DNA of 64,000 nt from Millionella massiliensis (GCF_900104655.1 NZ_FNWD01000002.1:1348246-1412245), one strand, 5' to 3'. Shown: positions 35,761-45,986, numbered from the stretch's first letter. Notes: generated by a model from the letters alone, not told the origin. Numbers and translations: made by a program.

Positions 35761-37170
35761 TCAGAGCATTTTGGCAGCCGTGATGGGCCACTGCCATTCG
35801 ACCCCGAAGGTACAGCCCGACACGCGCAGAGCGGGCGGCAGCTGGAACCGTTTGAAATCGCCCGACAGGAGCAACCGGCAGACACGTTCGACGGTTGCCG
35901 CCTCATACCCCTCGGCAATCACATCGGCAGCCGAACGACCACCCTCGATCAATCGAATCAGGATGGCATCCAGCACCGGATAGTCGGGCAGCGAGTCGCT
36001 GTCCTTCTGACCGGGCCGCAATTCAGCCGAGGGGGCTTTGGTCAGGATGTGCTCGGGAATGGGGGCAACACACCCCTGAGCTTCGGCAGCGGCGTTGATC
36101 TGACGCGAAAGAGCGTACACGTCCTGCTTGTAGAGGTCGCCGATCACGCTCAGCGCCCCGCTTGTATCGCCATACAGCGTTCCATAGCCCACAGCTGCTT
36201 CGCTTTTGTTGGAGGTATTAAGCATCAAGGCTCCGTGGCTGTTCGACAACGCCATGGTCATCATACAACGGATACGGGCCTGCATGTTCTCTTCGGCCAG
36301 CCCCCGGTTTTTATCCGAAGCAGCTGCCTGCAAAACGGGCTGCAACGATTCAACGGCGGCTTGGAAGGTCGGTGCGATCGGCACCAGCCAGGCCTGTTCC
36401 TGCGGAATCCGCACACGGCGGATCATCTCCTCGGCATCGGTCACAGAGTGGTCGGTCGAGTACTGGGACGGGAGCATGACCGTCTTGACGTGTTCGGCAC
36501 CGAGCGCTTCGACGGCGAGCGCCAGCACCAGCGCTGAGTCGATGCCGCCCGACATGGCGACACAAGCGTCACGGCAACCGGTCTTGGCAAAATAGTCGCG
36601 AATACCGAGCACCAACGCTTCGTGGAGCTGTTCGAGGCGATCGCCCCACACGGCACTCTGCCCCGCCCCGACCGCATCGGTATCGACCACAACCTGCGCT
36701 TCGCGGAAAAGCGGTAGCACGACCGATCCGCCATCGGGCCAAACGATGCAGGAACCGCCGTAGAAGATGGTTCCGGTCTGAGCACCGACGGGGTTGACCC
36801 AAACGATGGGTTTGCCGGAGGTTTTGGCAACGGACAGCAGACGGTCACGGTTCCGTTCGGCGACTCCGTGACGAAAATGGTCGGCGGCACACAGGATTTT
36901 CACCGTTTCGTTCTCCGTATCGGCCAGCACCACCGTGACACCCTGTCCGGCTGCAAAAGCTTCGAGTTCGGCCCGGGCAGCTGCGGCCCGCTCTCGGAAA
37001 GCGCAGGAATCGGCCAGACCGAGCAACGGCGTACCGGTAACGGCCTCAGCCCCGAAGACCACCAACTGCGCGCCCTGAGCGGCAACGGCTGCGATGGCCT
37101 CTTTCATTTTCGCGATATTGGCGGCGGTATCGCCGACCTTGTAATTCTGCTGTACGAGCGCGATTTTCAT
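35761..37170 (-). CDS. nadE: NAD+ synthase with internally deleted glutaminase domain
   Basis: The C-terminal NAD synthetase domain is complete: PP-loop SGGIDSA at residues 207-213, LPSQYSTDHSV, LNTSNKSEAAVGYGTLYGDTSG, ELRPGQKDSDSLPDY. It amidates nicotinate adenine dinucleotide. The N-terminal nitrilase-like half is about 100 residues shorter than in glutamine-dependent NadE: the strand before the PP-loop region starts near residue 180 instead of about 280. The Glu of the catalytic triad (usually PEL in the VVFPEL strand) is Ala41, and the segments that carry the catalytic Lys and the Cys (CEDxW) are absent. The protein probably uses free ammonia. Total length is 469 against about 540-650 in the family. 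It overlaps the cyclase gene by 4 bases and ends a five-gene operon. Confidence 0.88.
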   Translation of the reverse strand: MKIALVQQNYKVGDTAANIAKMKEAIAAVAAQGAQLVVFGAEAVTGTPLLGLADSCAFRERAAAARAELEAFAAGQGVTVVLADTENETVKILCAADHFRHGVAERNRDRLLSVAKTSGKPIVWVNPVGAQTGTIFYGGSCIVWPDGGSVVLPLFREAQVVVDTDAVGAGQSAVWGDRLEQLHEALVLGIRDYFAKTGCRDACVAMSGGIDSALVLALAVEALGAEHVKTVMLPSQYSTDHSVTDAEEMIRRVRIPQEQAWLVPIAPTFQAAVESLQPVLQAAASDKNRGLAEENMQARIRCMMTMALSNSHGALMLNTSNKSEAAVGYGTLYGDTSGALSVIGDLYKQDVYALSRQINAAAEAQGCVAPIPEHILTKAPSAELRPGQKDSDSLPDYPVLDAILIRLIEGGRSAADVIAEGYEAATVERVCRLLLSGDFKRFQLPPALRVSGCTFGVEWQWPITAAKML

Positions 37171-37988
37171 AGCTTTACGTCGATTTCAAAAAGTTTGTCC
37201 CAGTTTTTTCCCGTCACATAGACTTTGCCGGTAGCCGGGTCGTGAGCGATACCGTTGAACACGTCGGTATCGCGTCGATGGCCGATCCGGGTTTCGAGAG
37301 CCGAGCAGTCGATATAGTGAGTTACGTGACCGGTGGCGGGGTCGATCACGGCAATTCGATCGGTCAGATAGAGGTTGGCCCAGATCTTTCCGTCGATCCA
37401 TTCGAGTTCGTTCAGAAGCAGCACCTCGCCTTGGTGGTCACGCACCTGGAAACGACGCTGCTGCGAGAAGTCGGCCGGATCGAGCACACGGATCCACGAG
37501 CTGCCGTCGCTCATGTAGAGCGAATCGCCGGCTGCGTCGGGGGTCAGCCCCCACCCTTCGCCGGAGTAGGCAAAGACCTTCACCTGACGGAAATCCTGCT
37601 TGTCGTACACCAGACAGCGCTGTTCCTGCCAGGTCAGTTGATAGAGCAACGAGTCGCCCACCAGCGCCAACCCTTCGCCGAAGTAGTTGTCAGCCAGCGG
37701 GAGGGTACGTTCGGCTCGACCGGTGGCAAGATCGACCTTCCGCAACGAGGATTCGCCATACTCGCCGGTACTTTCGTAGAGCGCTCCGTCAGCCCAAAGC
37801 AGCCCCTGGGTGTAGGCCTTCTCGTCATGGGGATACTCGGCCACAATCTGCGGAACGACGGTTTGGGGCTCGGGTACCGGGATCTGCGCAGCCACCGTAT
37901 TCGATTCGCCGCTGCCAGCGGGAGCGACGGTTCCGCCACAGGCGGTCAGGCCCATGATCAGCATGGATATAAGGGTCAATCGTTTCAT
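37167..37988 (-). CDS. glutaminyl-peptide cyclotransferase (lipoprotein, beta-propeller type)
   Basis: The enzyme turns N-terminal Gln into pyroglutamate on exported proteins. ATG at 37988 starts a lipoprotein leader (MKRLTLISMLIMGLTAC). Family motifs (PF05096) follow in order: DEKAYTQGLLW, ALYESTGEYGESSL, NYFGEGLAL, GLTPDAAGDSLYMSDGS, LNELEWIDGKIWANLY, TDVFNGIAHDP and YVTGKNWDKLFEI. It is not related to the zinc-type cyclases. It follows the glycosyltransferase gene by 2 bases and overlaps nadE (ATGA). Periplasmic or surface location is inferred from the lipobox. Confidence 0.88.
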   Translation of the reverse strand: MKRLTLISMLIMGLTACGGTVAPAGSGESNTVAAQIPVPEPQTVVPQIVAEYPHDEKAYTQGLLWADGALYESTGEYGESSLRKVDLATGRAERTLPLADNYFGEGLALVGDSLLYQLTWQEQRCLVYDKQDFRQVKVFAYSGEGWGLTPDAAGDSLYMSDGSSWIRVLDPADFSQQRRFQVRDHQGEVLLLNELEWIDGKIWANLYLTDRIAVIDPATGHVTHYIDCSALETRIGHRRDTDVFNGIAHDPATGKVYVTGKNWDKLFEIDVKL

Positions 37989-37990
37989 GT

Positions 37991-39085
37991 TCACATCATA
38001 TTTCCGAACGTGCGTCGGCCAAAGACATAACGCAGCACGACACTGCCGCGGTAGAAGACATTTTTCGGTGGCAGGGCAAAACCAACCGCTCCGGGTTGAC
38101 GTTGCAGACGGGAACGCATCTTCCGCCAAAAGTCCCGATGCCCCCGGAAAATGGCTCCGGCAAACGACGTTTTGCCGGTCACCAGATAGGCGAGCGACTG
38201 CAATGCGTCGATCCAGAAGCGGACGGCATACACACAGACAAAGGCCCTCCGGGAGAGATTCTTATAGAGCATCGCCAGGTTGTTCCGGAAATTGAGGTAG
38301 GTTTTCCGGGACGAGGTCGCCGGCAGGGCACCTCCGCCGACATGGCCGACCACGGAACGGGGGCAGACGACCACCGTGTATCCGCCGCGGTGGAACCGCC
38401 AGCAGAGGTCGATCTCCTCCATGTGGGCAAAGAAGGCCTCGTCGAGTCCGCCATAGCTGCGCCACAGGTCGGCACGCACGAGCATCGCGGCGCCGGTCGC
38501 CCAGAAGATCTCCCGCGGGGTGTCATACTGACCGTTGTCCCGCTCGACGGTACCGAAAATACGGCCCCGGCAGAAGGGATAACCCAGTACATCGATAAAC
38601 CCGCCGCAAGCTCCGGCATATTCGAAGTATTCGTTACGTCCGTAGGCGTGCATTTTGGGCATGGCGGCGGCGATACGGCTGTCGCCGCGCATCGCATCGA
38701 CCAGCGGGACGAGCCAGCCGGGGGTCACTTCGATATCGGAGTTCAGTAACAGGTAGTAGTCATAATCGGCCAGCATCTCATGGCTGAGCACCCGATTGTA
38801 ACCACCGGTGAAACCATAGTTCTGGTCGAAGACGAGCAGTTTGAAACGGGGATCACCGGGCGTCACAAAGGTCTCCTCGAGCCATGCCACGGACTGGTCG
38901 GTCGAGGCGTTGTCGGCCACAACCACCGTGACTTCACATGCGGCAGGGGCATACTTCCCGGTCGAATATTCGACCACCCCGGGAAGGAATCGTTGAAGGA
39001 ATCCTTCGCCGTTCCAGTTGAGTACGACGACCGCCAGTTTCTCGGTGGCTGGTCGTGGGGAGCTACTGCTGCGTTCCTTGTCCAT
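37991..39085 (-). CDS. family 2 glycosyltransferase
   Basis: The GT-A fold is shown by VVVLNWNGEGFLQRFLPG near residue 18-35, ADNASTDQSVAWLEE, NYGFTGGYNRV and LLLNSDIEVTPGWL (the DxD-like metal site at about 115), followed by a hydrophobic-aromatic C-terminal part with FRNNLAMLYKNL. This is the rhamnosyltransferase-like GT2 group, which adds sugars to cell-surface glycans; donor and acceptor are not readable from sequence. Its start overlaps the end of the acyltransferase gene by 23 bases, suggesting coupled synthesis and a joint role in envelope glycolipid. Confidence 0.88.
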   Translation of the reverse strand: MDKERSSSSPRPATEKLAVVVLNWNGEGFLQRFLPGVVEYSTGKYAPAACEVTVVVADNASTDQSVAWLEETFVTPGDPRFKLLVFDQNYGFTGGYNRVLSHEMLADYDYYLLLNSDIEVTPGWLVPLVDAMRGDSRIAAAMPKMHAYGRNEYFEYAGACGGFIDVLGYPFCRGRIFGTVERDNGQYDTPREIFWATGAAMLVRADLWRSYGGLDEAFFAHMEEIDLCWRFHRGGYTVVVCPRSVVGHVGGGALPATSSRKTYLNFRNNLAMLYKNLSRRAFVCVYAVRFWIDALQSLAYLVTGKTSFAGAIFRGHRDFWRKMRSRLQRQPGAVGFALPPKNVFYRGSVVLRYVFGRRTFGNMM

Positions 39086-39998
39086 GCATCTGATCGGCTA
39101 TTTTTTGAGCGTGCGGATGGTGAGCCATCCAGTTTTCCATGTCGTGTTTCCACCGCCGGTGCGACCACATCCAGAGTTCGGGCCGCCGGCGAATCATCTG
39201 TTCGAGCCGTTCGGCATACCGGCGCGTAATTTCGCCCTCGGCAACGGATTCGTTGCCGTCGTAAATCAGATCGAAACGGGCTTCGTAGTATCCGCGCCGC
39301 ACTTTGCGAACGTCGAGAAACACAACGGGCATATGGAATTTGAGGGCCAGCTTTTCGGTCCCGATAAAGAAGGGGGTCCAACGGCCCAAAAAGAGGGTCC
39401 AGTTCTGAATTTCGGGCCAGGCGGGGGTCTGATCGGCGATCAACGCCAGGGTCACATGCTTGCCGGCGCGCGTGTAACGGATCATCTCGCGCCCCACGTC
39501 GTGCATCGGCACGGGAATCACCCCGAATCGGCTGCGAATCCGGTGGTAAAGCCGGTCAGCTCCGCGATTGCTGAGGGGACGATAGACGGCCAGGGCGTTA
39601 TCGTGCGTTTTGTAGAGGTCGAAATTGGTGGTGTACTCCCACGAGCCGTAGTGGGCCATGGCCGAGATCCAGGAACGTCCGCCGGTCCACCGCATCAGGT
39701 CGTCCATATTGAGGTACCGCATCCGCGCACGTATCTGCTTTTCGCTGACCGAGGCCAGCGAGAGGGTTTCGATCACCACGTCGGCCAGGTGTTTGTAGAA
39801 GTCCTTTTCGATTCGGAGCCGTTCTTCAGGGCTCTTTTCGGGGAAGGAGTTGCGCAGGTTGGTACGCACCACCTCACGCCGGTAACGAACCACATAATAG
39901 AGCACCCACCGGATCAGATCCGCAAAGAGGAACTGCATCTTGTAGGGCAACTTTCCCAGGCACCACGCTATCGGATATATCACATAGTAAGTCAGCAT
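39063..39998 (-). CDS. LpxL/HtrB-like lipid A (lysophospholipid) acyltransferase
   Basis: One N-terminal membrane segment (MLTYYVIYPIAWCLGKLP) is followed by NLRNSFPEKSPEE, the catalytic HX4D/E-type motif MAHYGSWE near residue 135-140, and ALIADQTPAWPEIQNW with FFIGTEKLALK. This set is typical of the LpxL/LpxM family, which adds secondary acyl chains to lipid A at the inner membrane. ATG at 39998 shares one base with the upstream TGA; an in-frame TTG two codons earlier is less likely. At 311 residues it has usual length. Which acyl chain it adds is not known. Confidence 0.88.
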   Translation of the reverse strand: MLTYYVIYPIAWCLGKLPYKMQFLFADLIRWVLYYVVRYRREVVRTNLRNSFPEKSPEERLRIEKDFYKHLADVVIETLSLASVSEKQIRARMRYLNMDDLMRWTGGRSWISAMAHYGSWEYTTNFDLYKTHDNALAVYRPLSNRGADRLYHRIRSRFGVIPVPMHDVGREMIRYTRAGKHVTLALIADQTPAWPEIQNWTLFLGRWTPFFIGTEKLALKFHMPVVFLDVRKVRRGYYEARFDLIYDGNESVAEGEITRRYAERLEQMIRRRPELWMWSHRRWKHDMENWMAHHPHAQKIADQMHGQGTQQ

Positions 39999-40831
39999 CA
40001 GCAATCACCTTTGGTGAATCGGGCACCGGCCACGAGATCGAATATTTCGTTCCAGATGGAAGGCGTGGTCGCCACAATACTGCGTCCGAAGACATAGTCG
40101 TCGCCCCCGGCAAAGTCGGCCACCTGGCCACCGGCCTGACGGACAATAAATGCCCCCGCGGCCACGTCCCAGGGCGAGAGATTGATATGGTAGAAGGCAT
40201 CGCCGCGTCCGCACGCAATATAAACCAGATCGGTCGCCGCGGAACCTATACGACGTGCACCGTGGCTGTGGCGGTTGAAGTATGCAAAACTGTTTTCGAA
40301 GTGGCGCACGACTTTTTCGTCGAGTCCATAGGCCAAGCCGGTAAGCACCAACGCATCGTTCACTCCGGCAACGTGGTCCGACACCCGGATGGGCTGTCCG
40401 TTCAGATAAGCGCCGGGGGCTCCTTTCCACGTATAGAAACTTTCGCCGAGGGTCACCTCATGCACCACGCCAACCACGGTTTCACGTGCCTGGGTATCCC
40501 ACAGCGCAATGCTGACGGCATACGGCGGCAAACCGTGCACAAAGTTGGTCGTACCGTCGAGCGGATCGATAATCCATTGCCACGGAGCCTGTTCATCGTG
40601 TCGTCCGGAACCCTCTTCGGCAATAAAGCCGGCTTCGGGCAAGAGTTCGGCCAAAGCGGCTATGATCATCTTTTCGGCACCTTTATCGACATAGGAGACG
40701 AAATTGAAGGTTCCCTTAACTTCGACCTTGTCGGTCGTAAAGCGTTTACGTTCGGTAGCGATATAGTCGGCAGCCTGAGCGGCGATCTGCCGCACACGGC
40801 CGCATATCTGTTCCCAATCGGGTTGCATCAT
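39998..40831 (-). CDS. inositol monophosphatase family protein
   Basis: The Mg2+-dependent phosphatase motifs are complete: EEGSG near residue 68, DPLDGTTNFVHGLPPYAVSIAL near 83-104 and NLSPWDVAAGAFIVRQAGG near 210-228. Size is 277 residues. Family members hydrolyse inositol phosphate, histidinol phosphate or 3'-phosphoadenosine phosphates; the SuhB-like substrate here is uncertain. ATG at 40831 (MMQPDWEQ) is the start: the frame is open 281 codons further upstream, but only because the intergenic repeats happen to lack stops. It leads the operon; a -7 box lies 42 bases upstream. Confidence 0.9.
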   Translation of the reverse strand: MMQPDWEQICGRVRQIAAQAADYIATERKRFTTDKVEVKGTFNFVSYVDKGAEKMIIAALAELLPEAGFIAEEGSGRHDEQAPWQWIIDPLDGTTNFVHGLPPYAVSIALWDTQARETVVGVVHEVTLGESFYTWKGAPGAYLNGQPIRVSDHVAGVNDALVLTGLAYGLDEKVVRHFENSFAYFNRHSHGARRIGSAATDLVYIACGRGDAFYHINLSPWDVAAGAFIVRQAGGQVADFAGGDDYVFGRSIVATTPSIWNEIFDLVAGARFTKGDC

Positions 40832-40872
40832 AATAGTTTCTTTTATGGAAGGGCCTTTTTCAGATCGTAAGG

Positions 40873-40880
40873 CAAAGATA
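40873..40880 (-). promoter_or_regulatory. putative -7 box of the phosphatase-acyltransferase-nadE operon
   Basis: The minus strand reads TATCTTTG, matching TAnnTTTG, with no matching TTTG 19-21 bases upstream. Confidence 0.5.
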
Positions 40881-41043
40881 CGAATTCCGCCAACAGATTG
40901 ACGTCGCGGTGCTTCGTTTTTGGCACTTATCGACAAGAAAACATCCCCTTTTGGAGAATCGCGGCATGGCATGCACCGTGGAGAGCAAGCATACAGCGTG
41001 TTCCGCCCCCAGTGCGCAGCAATTCCTGATAGATGAGGGGCCG

Positions 41044-41340
41044 CACCACATAAACTCTTGGCATGACACCGATTCGAGGTAATACCAATCTGACGGGGTG
41101 GCCGAAGCCACCGCCCGCCCGGCGTGAGGGCAGTCCCGTACTGTACGCGATGCTGCTCCCAAAAAAGCCCGCGAAACGCGATAGAGAGAAACGAACGATT
41201 CGTGCCACTGGGCGAATCGTGCGTTGCTCTTTGAGCGGGCTTTATTTTCAGACAAACCGTTCTTCGACTGCCCTGCGCGGGCGGCGTCCGCGTGCTCGCG
41301 GCGGAGCAATGACTTGTATTACCTCTGATACATGTAATCA
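41044..41340 (+). repeat. intergenic repeat, copy A
   Basis: A unit of about 300 bases starting at CACCACaTAAAC and running through GGCATGACACCGATTCGAGG, GACGGGGTGGCCGAAGCCAC, a large hairpin (41164-41243) and CCTGCGCGGGCGGCGTCCGC to the block GTGCTCGCGGCGGAGCA at 41292-41308. Copy B repeats all of this in the same direction 327 bases on. The hairpin inner stem has two mismatches here. No transposase or terminal repeats with target duplications were seen. The stretch 40881-41043 before it shows no gene. Confidence 0.85.
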
Positions 41341-41370
41341 CGACAGTTAACCAATAGCCTCTAACAGCCA

Positions 41371-41720
41371 CACCACGTAAACTTCCGGCATGACACCGAT
41401 TCGAGGTAATACCACTCTGACGGGGTGGCCGAAGCCACCGCCCGCCCGGCGTGAGGGCAGTTCCGTACAGTTCTCGATACTCCGTATCAAAAAGCCCGCG
41501 AAACGCGATATAGAGAGAAACGAACGATTCGTCGTTACACGAATCGTTCGTTTCTCTTTGAGCGGGCTTTTGTTTGAGACACCAGCCGTTCTCCGCCTGC
41601 CCTGCGCGGGCGGCGTCCGCGTGCTCGCGGCGGAGCATGCGATACTGCGTATCGCTTATGGCGTTAGAAACCACTCATTCGGAGTGCCCGAAGGCACCGT
41701 GCTCGCGGCGGAGCAGTGAT
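41371..41720 (+). repeat. intergenic repeat, copy B
   Basis: A direct repeat of copy A, with near-identical first 95 bases and last 60. The end differs: it has GCGATAC-TGC-GTATCGC at 41639-41655 and then a second GTGCTCGCGGCGGAGCA at 41699-41715, as if two ends had been joined. Inverse sequences of this end occur at 33587-33650. Confidence 0.85.
41490..41571. terminator. large terminator-like hairpin inside repeat B
   Basis: A 19-bp perfect stem (41514-41532 with 41539-41557, loop CGTTAC) lies within an outer AAAAGCCCGC/GCGGGCTTTT pairing (41490-41499 with 41562-41571). The ends are T-rich on both strands, so it should stop transcription both ways. The copy A counterpart is imperfect. Confidence 0.75.
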
Positions 41721-41764
41721 TTCCCCCCTCACTCCCTTCTACCTCCTCCGCTACCAAACAAAAA

Positions 41765-41790
41765 GGCCTCACGCAGAGTTGCGCAAGGCC
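41765..41790 (-). terminator. terminator of the enolase gene
   Basis: An 11-bp stem (41765-41775 with 41780-41790; two G-U pairs in the minus-strand RNA) with a 4-base loop, followed on the minus strand by five T. It lies 31 bases past the enolase stop. Confidence 0.82.
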
Positions 41791-41821
41791 CGAAAAATGC
41801 GTCCGGCACTGCCGGAAAACA

Positions 41822-43297
<1,476 letters not shown>

Positions 43298-43828
43298 TTA
43301 TTCAGCTTTGGTTTCGGCAACTTCAGCAGCAGGAGCTTCAGCGGTTTCGGCTGCAGGAGCGGCAGCTTCGGTCGCGGTAGCCTGTGCGGCTTTTTTAGCG
43401 CCACCGGCACGACGGGTACGGCCTTTCGAAGCGGTTTTCTTGGCTGCACCAGCGTTCTGGGTGTATTCTGCGTTGAAGTCAACGAGTTCGATGAAGCAGG
43501 TTTCAGCACCGTCACCCTGACGGAAACCGGTTTTCAGGATACGGCAGTATCCACCCGGACGGTCAGCGATTTTGGGAGCCACTTCGCGGAAGAGTTCGGC
43601 TACGGCAGCTTTGTTTTTGAGGTAAGCGAATACCGTACGGCGCGAGTGGGTAGAGTCATCTTTCGATTTGGTGATGATGGGCTCTACGAAGGTGCGGAGT
43701 GCTTTGGCTTTGGCCAGGGTGGTATTGATGCGTTTGTGCAGGATCAACGACGCTGCCATGTTCGCCATCAGGGCCTTGCGGTGCGAAGCCTGACGGCCCA
43801 GGTGGTTGATGGTTTTGTTATGTCTCAT
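43298..43828 (-). CDS. rplQ: 50S ribosomal protein L17 (bL17) with Ala-rich tail
   Basis: The bL17 core ([20 protein letters not shown] at the start, [46 protein letters not shown]) ends near residue 125. A C-terminal tail of about 50 residues rich in Ala, Lys then Glu follows, as in other Bacteroidota. It is a large-subunit protein near the exit tunnel. Last gene of the spc/alpha-type cluster, 8 bases after rpoA. Confidence 0.97.
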   Translation of the reverse strand: MRHNKTINHLGRQASHRKALMANMAASLILHKRINTTLAKAKALRTFVEPIITKSKDDSTHSRRTVFAYLKNKAAVAELFREVAPKIADRPGGYCRILKTGFRQGDGAETCFIELVDFNAEYTQNAGAAKKTASKGRTRRAGGAKKAAQATATEAAAPAAETAEAPAAEVAETKAE

Positions 43829-43836
43829 GATTGTGT

Positions 43837-44829
43837 TTAGTCTTTGTCAAGTTTGTACTTAGCCACGTCCATCCCGAAGTGGAGATTCAGGCTTTCGAGG
43901 AGTTCGTCCAGTTCGGAGAGCGATTTCTTACCGAAGTTACGGAACTTCAGCAGGTCGCTGCGTTGGAAGCGGACGAGTTCGCCCAGGGTCTCGACTTCGG
44001 CTGCTTTCAGACAGTTCAGCGCGCGAACGGAGAGATCCTGTTCGGTGAGTTTGGTCTTGAGCAGTTGCCGCATGTGCAGGATATCCTCGTCGAACTCTTC
44101 GGTAGCGGTTTTTTCCTCGGTGTCCAGGTTGATCTTCTCGTCGGAGAAGAGCATGAAATGGAAGATGAGGATTTTGGCTGCTTCTTTGAGTGCGTCTTTC
44201 GGATGAATCGAGCCGTCGGTGGTGATTTCGATGGTCAGTTTTTCGTAGTCGGTCTTCTGTTCCACACGGTAGTTTTCGACCGAGTACTTAACATTCTTGA
44301 TGGGTGTGTGAATCGAGTCAATCGGGAGCAGCCCAAACGGAGCATCGGCCGGACGGTTCTCTTCGGCAGGCACATAACCGCGCCCTTTTCCGATGGTGAG
44401 TTCCATCTGGAATTTCACGTCGGGTTCGAGGCGGCAGATCAGCAGGTCGGGGTTGAGTACTTTGAAACCGGTCATGAAGTTGGAGAGGTAACCGGCAGTC
44501 AGCTCGGTCACTCCGGTCACGTTGACGGTGACTTTTTCCGATTCTACGTTCTCAACGGTCCGTACCAGACGCACCTGTTTCAGGTTCAGAATGATTTCTA
44601 TCATCTCTTCCATCACTCCGGGGATGGAAGCGAACTCGTGGTCTACGCCCGGGATGTGAACCGTGGTGAATGCGTAGCCTTCGAGTGATGACAGCAGTAT
44701 TCGGCGGAGTGCATTACCGACCGTGATGCCGAAACCGGGCTCCAGCGGACGGAATTCAAACCGTCCGAAGGAGGCCGTGGAGTCGAGCATAATCACTTTG
44801 TCGGGCTTCTGGAATGCTAATATTGCCAT
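43837..44829 (-). CDS. rpoA: RNA polymerase alpha subunit
   Basis: At 330 residues it has both domains: the N-terminal dimerisation domain ([25 protein letters not shown] near 30-55) and the C-terminal DNA-contact domain at about 255-325 ([41 protein letters not shown]). It is the assembly platform of RNA polymerase. Placement between rpsD and rplQ is the usual one. Confidence 0.98.
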   Translation of the reverse strand: MAILAFQKPDKVIMLDSTASFGRFEFRPLEPGFGITVGNALRRILLSSLEGYAFTTVHIPGVDHEFASIPGVMEEMIEIILNLKQVRLVRTVENVESEKVTVNVTGVTELTAGYLSNFMTGFKVLNPDLLICRLEPDVKFQMELTIGKGRGYVPAEENRPADAPFGLLPIDSIHTPIKNVKYSVENYRVEQKTDYEKLTIEITTDGSIHPKDALKEAAKILIFHFMLFSDEKINLDTEEKTATEEFDEDILHMRQLLKTKLTEQDLSVRALNCLKAAEVETLGELVRFQRSDLLKFRNFGKKSLSELDELLESLNLHFGMDVAKYKLDKD

Positions 44830-44854
44830 AGTGTTTGTGCTCCTCGATTAATGA

Positions 44855-45463
44855 CTATTTAGAATAGAGTTCGACGATCAGTTGCTCGTTGATATTTTCG
44901 GGGATTTCGGCCCGTTCGGGTTTCTGCATGAATTTACCCGACATGGTGGCGGCGTCCCATTCGATCCACGAGAAACGGCTGCGTTGGGTCGAACCCAGAG
45001 AGTTCTGGATTACTTCCAGCGATTTCGATTTCTCGCGAACGGCAACGATCTGGCCGGGTTTGAGGGTATACGAGGGGATGTTCACCACTTCGCCGTCCAC
45101 GGTGATGTGGCGGTGCGACACGAGCTGACGGGCTGCGGCGCGGGTGGGAGCGATACCCAGACGATATACGACGTTGTCCAGACGCGATTCGAGCAGCTGG
45201 AGCAGCACTTCACCGGTTACACCACCGGCGCGTTCAGCGGCTTCGAAGGTGCGGCGGAACTGTTTTTCGAGCATGCCGTAAAGGGCTTTCACCTTCTGTT
45301 TTTCTTTCAGCTGCACGCCGTATTCCGAAACTTTCTTACGACGGCGGTTCAGACCGTGTTGTCCCGGGGGATAGTTTTTCTTTTCGAAAGAGGTGTCCGA
45401 GCCGAAGATCGGTTCGCCGAATTTACGGGCGATTTTGGTTCTTGGTCCTGTATAACGTGCCAT
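44855..45463 (-). CDS. rpsD: 30S ribosomal protein S4 (uS4)
   Basis: This primary 16S rRNA-binding protein of 202 residues starts [19 protein letters not shown] and contains YPPGQHG, the S4 domain [31 protein letters not shown] near 95-125 and the terminal [10 protein letters not shown]. It has no Zn-binding Cys cluster (C- form). The gap in front of it is 133 bases, longer than most in the cluster, and carries an RNA-like folded region. Confidence 0.98.
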   Translation of the reverse strand: MARYTGPRTKIARKFGEPIFGSDTSFEKKNYPPGQHGLNRRRKKVSEYGVQLKEKQKVKALYGMLEKQFRRTFEAAERAGGVTGEVLLQLLESRLDNVVYRLGIAPTRAAARQLVSHRHITVDGEVVNIPSYTLKPGQIVAVREKSKSLEVIQNSLGSTQRSRFSWIEWDAATMSGKFMQKPERAEIPENINEQLIVELYSK

Positions 45464-45527
45464 TGTGTTTTTTACTTTTTTGTCTTTTGTTGAAAAGTGT
45501 GGTAAAATTTATCCGCAGTTGCGATAC

Positions 45528-45598
45528 GATCCGGGGGGTCGTTCATCAGGCAGCCTCAGCGAGAGGCTGACACGGGCGTCCGACCCCGCAGAAGGATC
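45528..45598 (-). promoter_or_regulatory. structured RNA between rpsK and rpsD (candidate S4 control site)
   Basis: Three nested pairings are present: GATCC/GGATC (45528-45532 with 45594-45598), GGGGTCG/CGACCCC (45535-45541 with 45581-45587) and CAGCCTC/GAGGCTG (45551-45557 with 45563-45569). They form one long interrupted stem ahead of rpsD and overlap the rpsK stop. No promoter was found in the gap. A role in S4 feedback control is inferred. Confidence 0.5.
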
Positions 45599-45986
45599 AG
45601 ACACGACGACGTGCCGGCGGACGGCAACCGTTATGGGGCAGGGGGGTAACGTCGATGATTTCGATCACTTCGATACCGGCGCCGTTGATGGTACGGATGG
45701 CGGATTCGCGGCCCGAGCCCGGTCCTTTTACATACACTTTCACTTTGCGAAGACCCAGGTCGTAGGCCACTTTGGCGCAGTCTTGCGCAGCGGTCTGAGC
45801 GGCGTAGGGGGTATTCTTTTTGGAGCCGCGGAAGCCCATTTTACCGGCCGAGCTCCAGCTGATCACTTGACCTTCAGCGTTGGTCAGGGTAACGATCACG
45901 TTGTTGAAGGTAGAGTGGATATGTGCTTGACCAAGTGCGTCAACTTTGACGACTTTCTTCTTTACTGATCCGGTTTTCTTTGCCAT
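45597..45986 (-). CDS. rpsK: 30S ribosomal protein S11 (uS11)
   Basis: The platform protein of the small subunit, 129 residues: [59 protein letters not shown] and the basic end [11 protein letters not shown]. It is 37 bases after rpsM in standard order. Confidence 0.98.
   Translation of the reverse strand: MAKKTGSVKKKVVKVDALGQAHIHSTFNNVIVTLTNAEGQVISWSSAGKMGFRGSKKNTPYAAQTAAQDCAKVAYDLGLRKVKVYVKGPGSGRESAIRTINGAGIEVIEIIDVTPLPHNGCRPPARRRV

Noticed and set aside
40832-41674. A 281-codon N-terminal extension of the inositol monophosphatase
   Set aside because: It translates both intergenic repeats and the operon's -7 box; the normal family start is at 40831.
41044-41720. An insertion sequence at the repeat pair
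   Set aside because: No transposase frame, no terminal inverted repeats and no target duplication were found.
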